From the IMG/VR virus record IMGVR_UViG_3300046000_010637, positions 1 through 21,677 of that record: a stretch of DNA of 21,677 bases; one strand, written 5' to 3'. The notes below the pieces were generated by a model. That model searched no databases, was not told the origin of the DNA, and saw only the letters and a program-made list of their open reading frames with translations. The stretch comes from a virus. The position numbers and the translations under genes were made by a program. This document shows, piece by piece, positions 9,298 through 16,130 of the stretch (its first letter is position 1; every line of letters starts with the position of its first letter).

Positions 9298-9572
9298 TAG
9301 TTAATTTTAAAACGTGATATACTTTTTTGTATAACCTTTATTTGTTCAAAAAACCAACCAATTTCATCATCACTATTAAACAAACCTTTATCATCAATTT
9401 GCTTAAGGCGTTTATCAGCGGCATCAATTTCGTCCCCAAATTCTTTAACGAAGTCACTATATTTAGATATAAGATCTTCTAGCTTTTCAGCTTTCCTTAA
9501 AAGGTTAAAGGTCGTGTATCCTAAGATAACGACCAATATTCCTAATATTATTGTAATAATTTCTAGTGTCAT
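9297..9572 (-). CDS. Small membrane-anchored protein, 91 aa
   Basis: Residues about 4-24 (EIITIILGILVVILGYTTFNL) form one membrane helix at the N-terminus, followed by a charged, probably coiled-coil cytoplasmic or periplasmic tail (LRKAEKLEDLISKYSDFVKE...). The start overlaps the HD gene stop by ATGA and the stop overlaps the sigma gene start. The function is unknown. Confidence 0.75.
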   Translation of the reverse strand: MTLEIITIILGILVVILGYTTFNLLRKAEKLEDLISKYSDFVKEFGDEIDAADKRLKQIDDKGLFNSDDEIGWFFEQIKVIQKSISRFKIN

Positions 9573-10348
9573 AAACTATCTAACATGCTTTTTAGTCCTG
9601 GGCTTGATACTGAGTTGAGTGCTTTGGATTTAGTACTTTTGTTTGTTGATAATGTATAATTACTTTTTTGCTGGGACACGGAATTTTTAACATCTCCTCT
9701 TAATTTAGGTAACCATTCCACTTCAAATTCAATTCTGGCAGCCATTAAATCAGCTTGGTGTAAGATAAATGGAAGTGATGTACGAGGTTTTTGTTCAACA
9801 CCCCACCCCATTAAATACTTTTTATTGGCATCATCATATAAACCATCATGTGTCTGAATGGCAACCATTTCATTAAATGAATATTGGATACCATGTGATT
9901 GAAGTAAAAATAAGCTACGGTCTGGAACAGATGCAAATGCTAATTTGGTATTAAACATATAGTCTTCACCTAATTTATCTTTTCTCCATTGATCAGTTTG
10001 AGGTATATAAGCATCATTTTCTTCATCTCCTAATTTACCTAGGTCATGATTAATAGCTGCAAATACTAATTCTTCCTGGGTGAATGTAGACATATCTGCT
10101 CCAAATCCTTCCCAAACAGCTGATAGTGCTAAGGCACCACGAACTACTCTATTAACATGATCTACATATCCTCCTGGGAATGCACTATGATATTCTTTTT
10201 TATGAGCCGCAGGCATTAAAATAACACGGTCTTCATATTTTTTATAGAATTCAAGTAATTTTTGTTTCCTATCTCCAGTAATGTAAGTTTCAATATTGGA
10301 GTTAAATTCGATCCAATTAGCTTGGAGTTTTTCTGCTGTTAGTTGCAT
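9569..10348 (-). CDS. HD-domain metal-dependent phosphohydrolase
   Basis: The 259-aa protein carries an HD superfamily active-site layout: YHSAFPGGYVDHVNRV at about 53-68 (first metal His), INHDLGKLGDE at about 99-109 (His101-Asp102 plus Lys105), His167-Asp168 in THDG, and a late HQAD at 197-200 supplying the last Asp. HD enzymes hydrolyse phosphate esters of nucleotides or nucleic acids; related genes in T4-like phages are usually annotated as nucleotide phosphohydrolases. The substrate cannot be told from sequence. The C-terminal 40 residues are Ser/Lys-rich and probably disordered. The start context is AAAATAGGTTATG, a motif shared with several other genes here. Confidence 0.88.
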   Translation of the reverse strand: MQLTAEKLQANWIEFNSNIETYITGDRKQKLLEFYKKYEDRVILMPAAHKKEYHSAFPGGYVDHVNRVVRGALALSAVWEGFGADMSTFTQEELVFAAINHDLGKLGDEENDAYIPQTDQWRKDKLGEDYMFNTKLAFASVPDRSLFLLQSHGIQYSFNEMVAIQTHDGLYDDANKKYLMGWGVEQKPRTSLPFILHQADLMAARIEFEVEWLPKLRGDVKNSVSQQKSNYTLSTNKSTKSKALNSVSSPGLKSMLDSL

Positions 10349-10369
10349 AACCTATTTTATTTAAATTTA

Positions 10370-10564
10370 TTATCTATTAATTTCGTTTGGTGTAGTTGGT
10401 TCGTTATCGATTGCGGATTTGATTTCCTCAATTTCTTCCATGCCTTCTTCAATTCTTAATTTAAATTGCGAAATAGGTTGAGCCGTATTTACCATGTATC
10501 TTAAGGTAGCAAATGTACCTTCTAATTTTTCTAATCTTTTCGTAATGTATTCTCGATTTTTCAT
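10370..10564 (-). CDS. Unknown small helical protein, 64 aa
   Basis: I place the start at 10564 (MKNREYITKRLEKLEG...), where the context TTTAATTATG matches neighbouring gene starts. An upstream in-frame ATG at 10597 would add 11 hydrophobic residues (MVYPVLNINLI) and is less likely. The protein is a charged helix throughout and ends in an Asn/Pro-rich tail. A host-like promoter lies at 10661-10691 upstream. The function is unknown. Confidence 0.65.
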   Translation of the reverse strand: MKNREYITKRLEKLEGTFATLRYMVNTAQPISQFKLRIEEGMEEIEEIKSAIDNEPTTPNEINR

Positions 10565-10660
10565 AATTAAATTTATGTTTAAAACAGGGTATACCATATA
10601 CCCCTTGTTGCCTCTATTTCCCTACCCTTTTCATTCCCATTTTTCCAAAACCCTGTAATT

Positions 10661-10691
10661 CAAAGTTACGGAAAATAAGTTAAATAGCCAA
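10661..10691 (-). promoter_or_regulatory. Bacteroidota-type promoter upstream of the HD/sigma operon
   Basis: The coding strand shows TTG (10691-10689), 20 bases, then TAACTTTG (10668-10661). This exactly fits the known Bacteroidota -7 consensus TAnnTTTG with a TTG near -33. It would start a transcript through the 64-aa gene, the HD protein, the 91-aa membrane protein and the gp55-like sigma factor. The TTG lies inside the end of the 146-aa gene. Confidence 0.6.
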
Positions 10692-11120
10692 GTTATTTTT
10701 AAAAGCTTCTTTAAGTTTTTTTATTTTTAATAGTTGGGCGCATCTTTCATATTCCTCTGTACTCTCAAAATATTGAAGAGCTTGATCTAGAGTAGTAATA
10801 AAGGGTTCCATTTTAAAATCAAGCAAGGCATTTAAATGGTATTTATTATTTAAATCAATTTGACTTATATAATGCCATGCTCTATTGTAAACGGTAAACA
10901 TTGAAGCATTCTTTGTAGTTTCCACATCATAACTAGGATGTTCTTTCTTCAAGAATTTATCTAATTTTTGGTGAAATATTGAATGATTTGCAATTAATTT
11001 AGTGAACATGCCAATTTTAGTAAAGGGGTCTTCTTTGAGAAGAGTTGCATTTTGTTCAATTTCTTCCTTTACTTTCGGGTGGTGATCAAATAAATCAAAT
11101 ATTTTATTTTTATTTACCAT
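10680..11120 (-). CDS. Unknown protein, 146 aa, with a late-type promoter
   Basis: Soluble, Lys-rich, largely helical protein (MVNKNKIFDLFDHHPKVKEE...). No motif or family is recognised. The ATATTTATAA motif ends 13 nt upstream, so it is predicted to be expressed late, perhaps as a virion or morphogenesis protein. It is not overlapped by its neighbours. Confidence 0.75.
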   Translation of the reverse strand: MVNKNKIFDLFDHHPKVKEEIEQNATLLKEDPFTKIGMFTKLIANHSIFHQKLDKFLKKEHPSYDVETTKNASMFTVYNRAWHYISQIDLNNKYHLNALLDFKMEPFITTLDQALQYFESTEEYERCAQLLKIKKLKEAFKNNLAI

Positions 11121-11133
11121 AGGGGGTAATTTA

Positions 11134-11143
11134 TTATAAATAT
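11134..11143 (-). promoter_or_regulatory. Putative late promoter ATATTTATAA (146-aa gene)
   Basis: The coding strand reads ATATTTATAATAAA, 13 nt before the start at 11120 and immediately after the stop of the 85-aa gene. Same motif as at 5383, 8559 and 16562. Confidence 0.58.
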
Positions 11144-11144
11144 A

Positions 11145-11402
11145 TTATAAATCCAAACCATCTAATTCTAAATCATCCAATTCGGTTTCTATCTCCTTTT
11201 TTATTGTAATCAAATTATCATATTCAGATACAATATCAATTTTCGCAGGATTTTCTGGGTGATATTTCCATAATTCTTCCATTACTGTAGATACTGAAAT
11301 TAAATCATTAATTAAATCAGCTTTTAAATTTTCTTTAATTGCTTCTTGATTTTCTTCATCAAAATCTCTTTGATTCATTCTAAATGTTTCTTTGTAAGAC
11401 AT
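11145..11402 (-). CDS. Unknown acidic protein, 85 aa
   Basis: Very acidic helical protein (MSYKETFRMNQRDFDEENQE..., ending ELDDLELDGLDL). No motif is recognised. It starts 4 bases after the methyltransferase stop with an AAAATTATG start context, so it is likely co-transcribed with that gene. Confidence 0.7.
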   Translation of the reverse strand: MSYKETFRMNQRDFDEENQEAIKENLKADLINDLISVSTVMEELWKYHPENPAKIDIVSEYDNLITIKKEIETELDDLELDGLDL

Positions 11403-11406
11403 AATT

Positions 11407-12156
11407 TTAGTTTTTAGTTATTATTTTTTTAAATTTTAATTGATAGGAATTAACATATGGTCTACCACCACTTTCTTCATCATAAATGTCTACAAATTCA
11501 GTTATTTCATGAAGATGATATTTAATACTTTTTATAAAAAACTCAGGGTTTATCATTTGTGATATATCTTTAACTTCAACAATCTCAAACCCATTTTTAC
11601 TAGCTACTTCTTTAACTCTATCCATAGTTTGAGGGTAATATTTAAAAAAGTTTTCAAATTGTTCTCTGTTTGCAACTTTCTTTTCATTATCACATATATC
11701 AAACCATTCCTTTATAAATAAAATTCCACCGTCTACTAATACTTTATTTGCATTTTTAAATGTATTCTCAATATCAGAATAAAATAAAGTTTCCAAGCAA
11801 AAACAATGAGTCATATTACGACCTGTATATGTTTCCATATTCTCTAATTTAAAAATATTAGTTGGAAAATTTAATTGAGATGCTTTTACACATTCCTCAC
11901 TATTTGAAATCCCCTCAGCATAGCAAATTTGATTTAATTTATTAACAAAAAATCCTGTACCACAACCAAAATCTACTACTTTAGATTGCTCATTAACTCC
12001 ACTTTCCTTAATTAAATAATCCGCAAATTCATCCCCACTTTGACCAATAAATCCAGCATGATAAAAGGGAACTTCATCTACGTGACCAAATAAATCTTTA
12101 GATTGGAGTTCATAATATTCTTTTTCAGTTTTCCAAGGATATTCTTTCTTCAACAT
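11407..12156 (-). CDS. SAM-dependent class I methyltransferase
   Basis: The 249-aa protein has motif I VVDFGCGTGFFVNKL at about 60-74 (SAM-binding Gly loop), a following acidic/Ser strand (AEGISNSEECVKASQ at 80-94), LENMETY at about 104-110, and a post-core DGGILFIKEWFD typical of Methyltransf_11/UbiE-like enzymes. The sequence does not show whether the target is a nucleic acid, protein, sugar or small molecule. DNA-methylase (D/N)PP(Y/F) motifs are not seen, so a base methylase is less likely. Neighbours are the T5orf172 protein and unknowns. Confidence 0.85.
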   Translation of the reverse strand: MLKKEYPWKTEKEYYELQSKDLFGHVDEVPFYHAGFIGQSGDEFADYLIKESGVNEQSKVVDFGCGTGFFVNKLNQICYAEGISNSEECVKASQLNFPTNIFKLENMETYTGRNMTHCFCLETLFYSDIENTFKNANKVLVDGGILFIKEWFDICDNEKKVANREQFENFFKYYPQTMDRVKEVASKNGFEIVEVKDISQMINPEFFIKSIKYHLHEITEFVDIYDEESGGRPYVNSYQLKFKKIITKN

Positions 12157-12165
12157 AATTTTAAT

Positions 12166-12175
12166 TTTTAAATAT
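12166..12175 (-). promoter_or_regulatory. Degenerate late-motif candidate ATATTTAAAA
   Basis: One mismatch to ATATTTATAA, ending 9 nt before the methyltransferase start and overlapping the T5orf172 gene end. This region is very AT-rich, so it may be chance. Confidence 0.2.
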
Positions 12176-12638
12176 AATTTTTACCTATTTTTTCTATTAC
12201 TTCTTTTGCTTCTTCTAATTCAATTTGAAAAAACTCTCTCTGTGAATTAACGCGATATTTTTCTAATGCATGATGTACTTCACCTTCCATTTGTTCACCG
12301 TTAAAACAACGGAAAGCCCATATAGCTTCGTATGGTAATGCCACACCCGTAGCAGCAGAAATTTGTTTTGCTCGTTCATCTGGGGTTAACTTGGTATAAC
12401 CTATTTTTAAAATCCCTGGTTGGGTTGGATTTGATAAAATATAAACCCATTGATCCCCTTCACCACGATTCGAAAATTTATTTCTCCTTCTAGCTGTAAA
12501 ATAAGTAACATCTTCCCAACCATCACCTTGTTTTGCAGGTGTAATTGTAAAATATTCTGCATTTTTTACACTTTGGTCTAAGAAATTTTCTTTTAAAGGA
12601 ATAAATTCTTGTGCTTCTTCTGTAGTTATCCTTCTCAT
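12168..12638 (-). CDS. T5orf172 (GIY-YIG superfamily) domain protein, 156 aa
   Basis: Residues about 64-138 match the T5orf172 pattern: WVYILSNPTQPGILKIGYTK (GIY-YIG equivalents in VYI and KIGYT), then TPDERAKQISAATG with the conserved Arg, an acidic residue in GEVHHALEKYRV, and a final REFFQ. The family is related to GIY-YIG endonucleases, but many members have no proven nuclease activity. The N-terminal 60 residues are specific to this protein. It overlaps the 182-aa gene by one base. It could be a phage nuclease acting on host or competitor DNA, or a mobile-type accessory gene. Confidence 0.85.
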   Translation of the reverse strand: MRRITTEEAQEFIPLKENFLDQSVKNAEYFTITPAKQGDGWEDVTYFTARRRNKFSNRGEGDQWVYILSNPTQPGILKIGYTKLTPDERAKQISAATGVALPYEAIWAFRCFNGEQMEGEVHHALEKYRVNSQREFFQIELEEAKEVIEKIGKNYI

Positions 12639-13186
12639 TATCTTATAGAATAATAAATAATATCAGGGTGATTTATCACATACATCCCATCAACATCCGT
12701 ATTATTAATATCAAAATTTGTAATAATATTATTGTCTATCATTTGTTGTAATTCTTGAGGGTGATAAACTTCATTACTAAAAACATATTCTTTATCTAAT
12801 TTCCCATTTTTATATTGATCACAAAAATGACCGTTTTCCCTAGGAGAAAAATTATAAGTAGCAACTACTTTATTTTCTAAATCATAACGATATTCATCAA
12901 ACTCATTTTTTCCTTCAATATCATATCTAACATAAAGTGATTCAAAATCATAATGATCAATGTGTGGTGATTTAAGATATTTTAAAATAGCTTCATCTTT
13001 ATCTTTAGCTGAAATGAATAAATAAATAGATTCAACTTCACCCTTACAAAATCTTATACCTCCAATTTGGGTAGTAAATTTTATATCCCAAAATATTATA
13101 TAATCCTCTGGCAATTGAGGTATTAAAATCTCAGTAATAAATTCACTAGTAAATTTTATACCATTATCTGTTAATACTCTTCCCAT
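12638..13186 (-). CDS. Unknown protein, 182 aa
   Basis: Soluble, Asp/Tyr/Ile-rich protein with no signal peptide or membrane segment. It contains a short stretch with MORN-like appearance (YRYDLENKVVATYNFSPREN...YKNGKLDKEYVF), but the repeats are too few to call. It is coupled by TAATG to both the lipoprotein and the T5orf172 gene. The function is unknown. Confidence 0.72.
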   Translation of the reverse strand: MGRVLTDNGIKFTSEFITEILIPQLPEDYIIFWDIKFTTQIGGIRFCKGEVESIYLFISAKDKDEAILKYLKSPHIDHYDFESLYVRYDIEGKNEFDEYRYDLENKVVATYNFSPRENGHFCDQYKNGKLDKEYVFSNEVYHPQELQQMIDNNIITNFDINNTDVDGMYVINHPDIIYYSIR

Positions 13187-13833
13187 TATTCAAATATTAT
13201 TTTAAATTCTTTTTCTACTGATCTACTTTCCCCTGTATCTGTATTAAAAATAGTTTTAACAAATACTTTAGCTGTATCTCCTATCATTTCATTGTCAAGA
13301 TACATTTGTTGTTTTGGTGTATAGTTATACTTACTTCTAGTTCCAATTAAGGTTGATGAGTAAGGACAATCCATACATTGGTGACGATTAATTTGGTAAC
13401 CTGCTATATTCATTGGTGGGTGAATATTCGCCATATTTGGTATAGTATACGTTAAATTTCCAATTGGAATCGGGGTATTGAAACCACCCCCAGTAAAATA
13501 ACCTAACACGCTATATAACGGTACTGTAAATTGAATATTATTAATCCAAACCCAATAGTTAGAATCAAAAATAGTTTCTACCAATGGTACTCCATTAACA
13601 ACATATTTAGGATCTAATTGGTCAATATTTCCTTTAATAGTAAAATATCTTAAACCATTATAAGGAACATGCCAGTATCCATTTGCATCTTGATATCTTC
13701 CAGGAGATACTGCAGGATCAATTTCAAAAAACGTATCACAAGAACCATCAATACAAGGATATGGGTTCGGTAACTCATCTGGGCTACACGCCCAGAAGAG
13801 ACTTACTATACTAAGGAATAATATCTTTTTCAT
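13186..13833 (-). CDS. Phage-encoded lipoprotein, 215 aa
   Basis: The N-terminus MKKILFLSIVSLFWAC is a lipoprotein signal peptide: two Lys, a hydrophobic core, and a lipobox-like FWAC with Cys16 as the acylated residue. SPDELPNPYPC follows; acidic residues soon after the Cys resemble Bacteroidota surface-export signals. The mature part is beta-rich and holds a Cys pair (CMDC at about 153-156). It lies between the DUF932-like and 182-aa genes with one-base overlaps, away from the structural genes. A role at the host envelope, such as superinfection exclusion, is inferred. No family is recognised. Confidence 0.8.
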   Translation of the reverse strand: MKKILFLSIVSLFWACSPDELPNPYPCIDGSCDTFFEIDPAVSPGRYQDANGYWHVPYNGLRYFTIKGNIDQLDPKYVVNGVPLVETIFDSNYWVWINNIQFTVPLYSVLGYFTGGGFNTPIPIGNLTYTIPNMANIHPPMNIAGYQINRHQCMDCPYSSTLIGTRSKYNYTPKQQMYLDNEMIGDTAKVFVKTIFNTDTGESRSVEKEFKIIFE

Positions 13834-14636
13834 TATGCTACTAATTCTAAGGCCTTGTTAAACATCGCTTTATTTAAATCTAAATCTTGCTTGAAGTTTT
13901 TAATTTTACGAGCTTGACGAACTCTACCTCTTATTGTAAGGTATGAAAAATTACCTTCCATAATATTCTCTTGAACGCGGTTAAATACTTCCCACAAACC
14001 ATTTCCATAATCTTGATTACGTTGTGGTTGTAAAACTTGCTCAATTGCAACTTCTCCAAAGGTATTATCTGTACCTTCAACTCTTAATTCAAGTAATGAT
14101 TTAGCTAAATCTAAAATTTGCTCTTCACCTAACTGAATCTCTTTCATTTTATTCATAGATTCAACTGTTAATGGTAAAGATTCAACGATTGAACGAATAG
14201 TTGATTGTAAAGCATCAAAATCATAACCCATATGACGAACTTTAAAATCTGCGAATTGCTCTGTAGCAACTACTAAACCATTTTCACAAATCATACGGAA
14301 TAAACCTGGAGTAAATGTAAATGAATTTTTACCATCATGAGAATTGGTAAGTAAAATTTGAGGGAAAACTTGGTCACCATCGGCACCATTAATTACTACA
14401 TCTGGATTTCTGAACACTACTAAGTGTTTTTGGAAACCAATATTTTTACGAGCTTTAACCTCTTTAGCATCAACAACACCCCAACCTAAAGTTTCCATAT
14501 CAGAAATTACTTTATCAGTTGAAATATGTGAATACTTTTCAGATACACCTGATGCACCTGTTTGAGTAAAAATACTTGGAGCTAATGATCTTAACTCATT
14601 TGAACTTTTGAATTCTGTGTTTTGTAAATTTAGCAT
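13833..14636 (-). CDS. DUF932 family protein
   Basis: The 267-aa protein resembles the phage/plasmid DUF932 family: ISTDKVISDMETLGWGVVDAKEVKARK...GFQKHLVVFRNPD in the first 90 residues, a central NSHDGKNSFTFTPGLFRMICENGLVV at about 98-125, and a C-terminal NRVQENIMEGNFSY. Members are widespread in phages and conjugative plasmids; the biochemical role is not established. It has its own promoter (14686-14716) and the start context AATAAAGGTTATG. It heads the run of overlapping genes down to the T5orf172 gene, with the methyltransferase close behind. Confidence 0.85.
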   Translation of the reverse strand: MLNLQNTEFKSSNELRSLAPSIFTQTGASGVSEKYSHISTDKVISDMETLGWGVVDAKEVKARKNIGFQKHLVVFRNPDVVINGADGDQVFPQILLTNSHDGKNSFTFTPGLFRMICENGLVVATEQFADFKVRHMGYDFDALQSTIRSIVESLPLTVESMNKMKEIQLGEEQILDLAKSLLELRVEGTDNTFGEVAIEQVLQPQRNQDYGNGLWEVFNRVQENIMEGNFSYLTIRGRVRQARKIKNFKQDLDLNKAMFNKALELVA

Positions 14637-14669
14637 AACCTTTATTTTTTAAATTTTAATTAAACGCTC

Positions 14670-14684
14670 GAACCTTTCGAACAC
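14670..14684 (-). promoter_or_regulatory. TTCGA direct repeats in the DUF932 leader (possible operator)
   Basis: The coding strand reads TTCGAAAGGTTCGA, two TTCGA units 9 bases apart, just after the -7 box. An almost identical stretch lies in the same place before the 91-aa gene (15038-15054). Conservation in both leaders suggests a transcription-start or operator element. Confidence 0.35.
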
Positions 14685-14685
14685 G

Positions 14686-14716
14686 TAAATATACGAACAA
14701 TTTCACCGGAAGCCAA
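14686..14716 (-). promoter_or_regulatory. Promoter of DUF932 operon (TTG-N20-TATATTTA)
   Basis: TTG (14716-14714), 20 bases ending TTCG, then TATATTTA (14693-14686). It shares the spacing and TTCG extension with four other sites in the window. The -33 TTG coincides with the loop of the terminator hairpin at 14704-14726. Confidence 0.65.
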
Positions 14717-14726
14717 GCCTCCTGTG
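14704..14726 (-). terminator. Hairpin after the 91-aa gene
   Basis: CACAGGAGGC-TTG-GCTTCCGGTG: a stem of up to 10 bp with one G-U pair and one mismatch, and a 3-base loop. No good U run follows (AAATTG), so termination may be weaker than at the copy at 15074-15096. Confidence 0.5.
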
Positions 14727-14734
14727 CATTACTT

Positions 14735-15010
14735 TTAGATTTTTTCTAATAAACTTGGTGTAACTGTAAAATTACCTGAACCATTAATTTCTTTAACTTT
14801 TATGTTAACACCATTAATTTTGGTAACATTAAATATTCTTGAAGCGGCAATCTTTCTATGGTTAATCTTAACAGTATCTCCTACTCTTAAAGCAGATTTT
14901 ACATCGTGAGAAACCTCAGATTTTCTAATTGAAACAGCATTAACAATAGCTTTTAATTCTGATTGATTTGAATTTTTAATAAATTCTAATACTTCGTTTA
15001 AATTTGTCAT
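14735..15010 (-). CDS. Small basic protein with SH3-like C-terminus, 91 aa
   Basis: The N-terminal half is a helix pair (LNEVLEFIKNSNQSELKAIVNAVSIRKSEV). The C-terminal half reads as a small beta-barrel of KOW/SH3 type (RVGDTVKINHRKIAASRIFNVTKINGVNIKV). Similar two-part small proteins occur in many phages without known function. It has its own terminator and promoter on both sides, and so is a free-standing transcription unit. Start context AATAAAGGTTATG. Confidence 0.75.
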   Translation of the reverse strand: MTNLNEVLEFIKNSNQSELKAIVNAVSIRKSEVSHDVKSALRVGDTVKINHRKIAASRIFNVTKINGVNIKVKEINGSGNFTVTPSLLEKI

Positions 15011-15055
15011 AACCTTTATTTTTTATTTATTTAACTTTCGAACCTTTCGAACACA

Positions 15056-15086
15056 TAAATGTACGAACAAAAACACCGGAAGCCAA
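15056..15086 (-). promoter_or_regulatory. Promoter of the 91-aa gene (TTG-N20-TACATTTA)
   Basis: TTG (15086-15084), 20 bases ending GTTCG, then TACATTTA (15063-15056). It is nearly identical to the DUF932 promoter. The -33 TTG again lies in the loop of the overlapping terminator hairpin. Confidence 0.65.
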
Positions 15087-15096
15087 GCCTCCGGTG
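15074..15096 (-). terminator. Rho-independent terminator of the tail-fibre unit
   Basis: CACCGGAGGC-TTG-GCTTCCGGTG forms a 10-bp stem (one G-U pair) with a 3-base loop, followed on the coding strand by TTTTTG. It lies just after the 331-aa tail-fibre gene stop. Confidence 0.75.
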
Positions 15097-15122
15097 CATT
15101 ATTTTTAATTTATTTTTTTAGA

Positions 15123-16118
15123 TTATCCTGCCTGAGTCAACGTAATAATAGTTGAAGGAATTGCAGGTATATTACCAGAAGCTGTATATGAAGAAGCTGT
15201 AATCTCAACCTCATCAGATTGCCATACTACTTCTAAAAAATCTGAGGTTTCTAAAGATACTAAGTAATTCCATGCTGCTAAATATTTACCTCCTGGGCCT
15301 CCTGATGCTTTTGTAATTTGTATATCACCAGCAGTATCGGGCATATTTGCTCCATTTTTCTTTAACCAAATGAAAACATTACTTGTACCATTATTTGATT
15401 TATTAAACTGAGTAGAAAACTGAACATTATAAGTTCCTGGATGTCCAACCGTTAATCTAGATTGGCTGACAACAGAAACACCATTTGCCACATCTAAATT
15501 TTCAAAAACCATAGAATGTGATGTATTTGGTATTGGGTTATATTGAGATTGAGTTGAATAAAAACTTCCATAATACCCATAACTTGAAGTTGTAACAAAG
15601 GATCCGGTATCATATGAAGTTAAAATATCACCACCATTTAAAGTTCCTGATCCTGTTATGTTTATTGAACCTGTAATTGTTTGGTTTCCTATAAAAATAT
15701 TTGAACCCGTAGTTGCTAAAGAGCTTGTATTAAACCCAAGAGCATAAGAAGCAGTTGTAGTATATGATGAAGTTAAAGCATAAGACGAACTTATTGATGT
15801 TGATGCACTCAAAGCATAAGATGCACTCAAAGCGTAAGATGAACTTACTGAATAAGACGAACTTAGAGCATATGAGCTACTTACAGAATAAGATGAAGAA
15901 TTAGCTATTAAAGCATAAGAAGAAGTTCCCGATAATGAACCTGTAAAACTAGTGGCGTTAACAGTATTAAAGGTAGCATCTAACCCAAGATTAAGAATCC
16001 CTTGACCTAAGTTAGTTACTGTAATTTGGTCTGTATCACCTCCTTGAACAATTGGTAGTACATTTGAACCCGTTGCTATTGAAGCTGATGGTAATTGTGT
16101 TATTTTTGTGTTTGCCAT
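15123..16118 (-). CDS. Tail-fibre/adhesin-like protein with YAL/S hexapeptide repeats
   Basis: The 331-aa protein starts MANTKITQLPSASIATGSNV, a virion-attachment type N-terminus common in phage fibre proteins of uncultured aquatic phages. Residues about 66-127 are about ten Ser/Ala/Tyr hexapeptides (SSYALS, SSYSVS, ASYALS). A beta-helix-like stretch follows (GNQTITGSINITGSGTL). The C-terminal 150 residues (from about 180: QSQYNPIPNTSHSMVFENLD) resemble a TNF/C1q-like jelly-roll receptor-binding head, as in many phage fibre tips. It follows the 139-aa gene by 12 bases and is closed by a terminator at 15074-15096. Role: host-surface binding. Confidence 0.8.
   Translation of the reverse strand: MANTKITQLPSASIATGSNVLPIVQGGDTDQITVTNLGQGILNLGLDATFNTVNATSFTGSLSGTSSYALIANSSSYSVSSSYALSSSYSVSSSYALSASYALSASTSISSSYALTSSYTTTASYALGFNTSSLATTGSNIFIGNQTITGSINITGSGTLNGGDILTSYDTGSFVTTSSYGYYGSFYSTQSQYNPIPNTSHSMVFENLDVANGVSVVSQSRLTVGHPGTYNVQFSTQFNKSNNGTSNVFIWLKKNGANMPDTAGDIQITKASGGPGGKYLAAWNYLVSLETSDFLEVVWQSDEVEITASSYTASGNIPAIPSTIITLTQAG
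15738..15923 (-). repeat. Tandem 18-bp coding repeats (hexapeptide array)
   Basis: About ten units of 18 bp encoding [SA]SY[AS][LV]S-type hexapeptides within the tail-fibre gene; synonymous and first-position changes separate the units. Such arrays can lengthen or shorten by slippage or recombination, altering fibre length. Confidence 0.75.
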
Positions 16119-16130
16119 TTTTTATTTTAT

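Noticed and set aside
10565-10597. Upstream start MVYPVLNINLI for the 64-aa gene
   Set aside because: Adds a hydrophobic tail not needed for the fold; the start at 10564 has the common AATTATG context.
15738-15923. Repeat array as a possible CRISPR
   Set aside because: Units are 18 bp without unique spacers and encode an in-frame hexapeptide repeat in a fibre gene.
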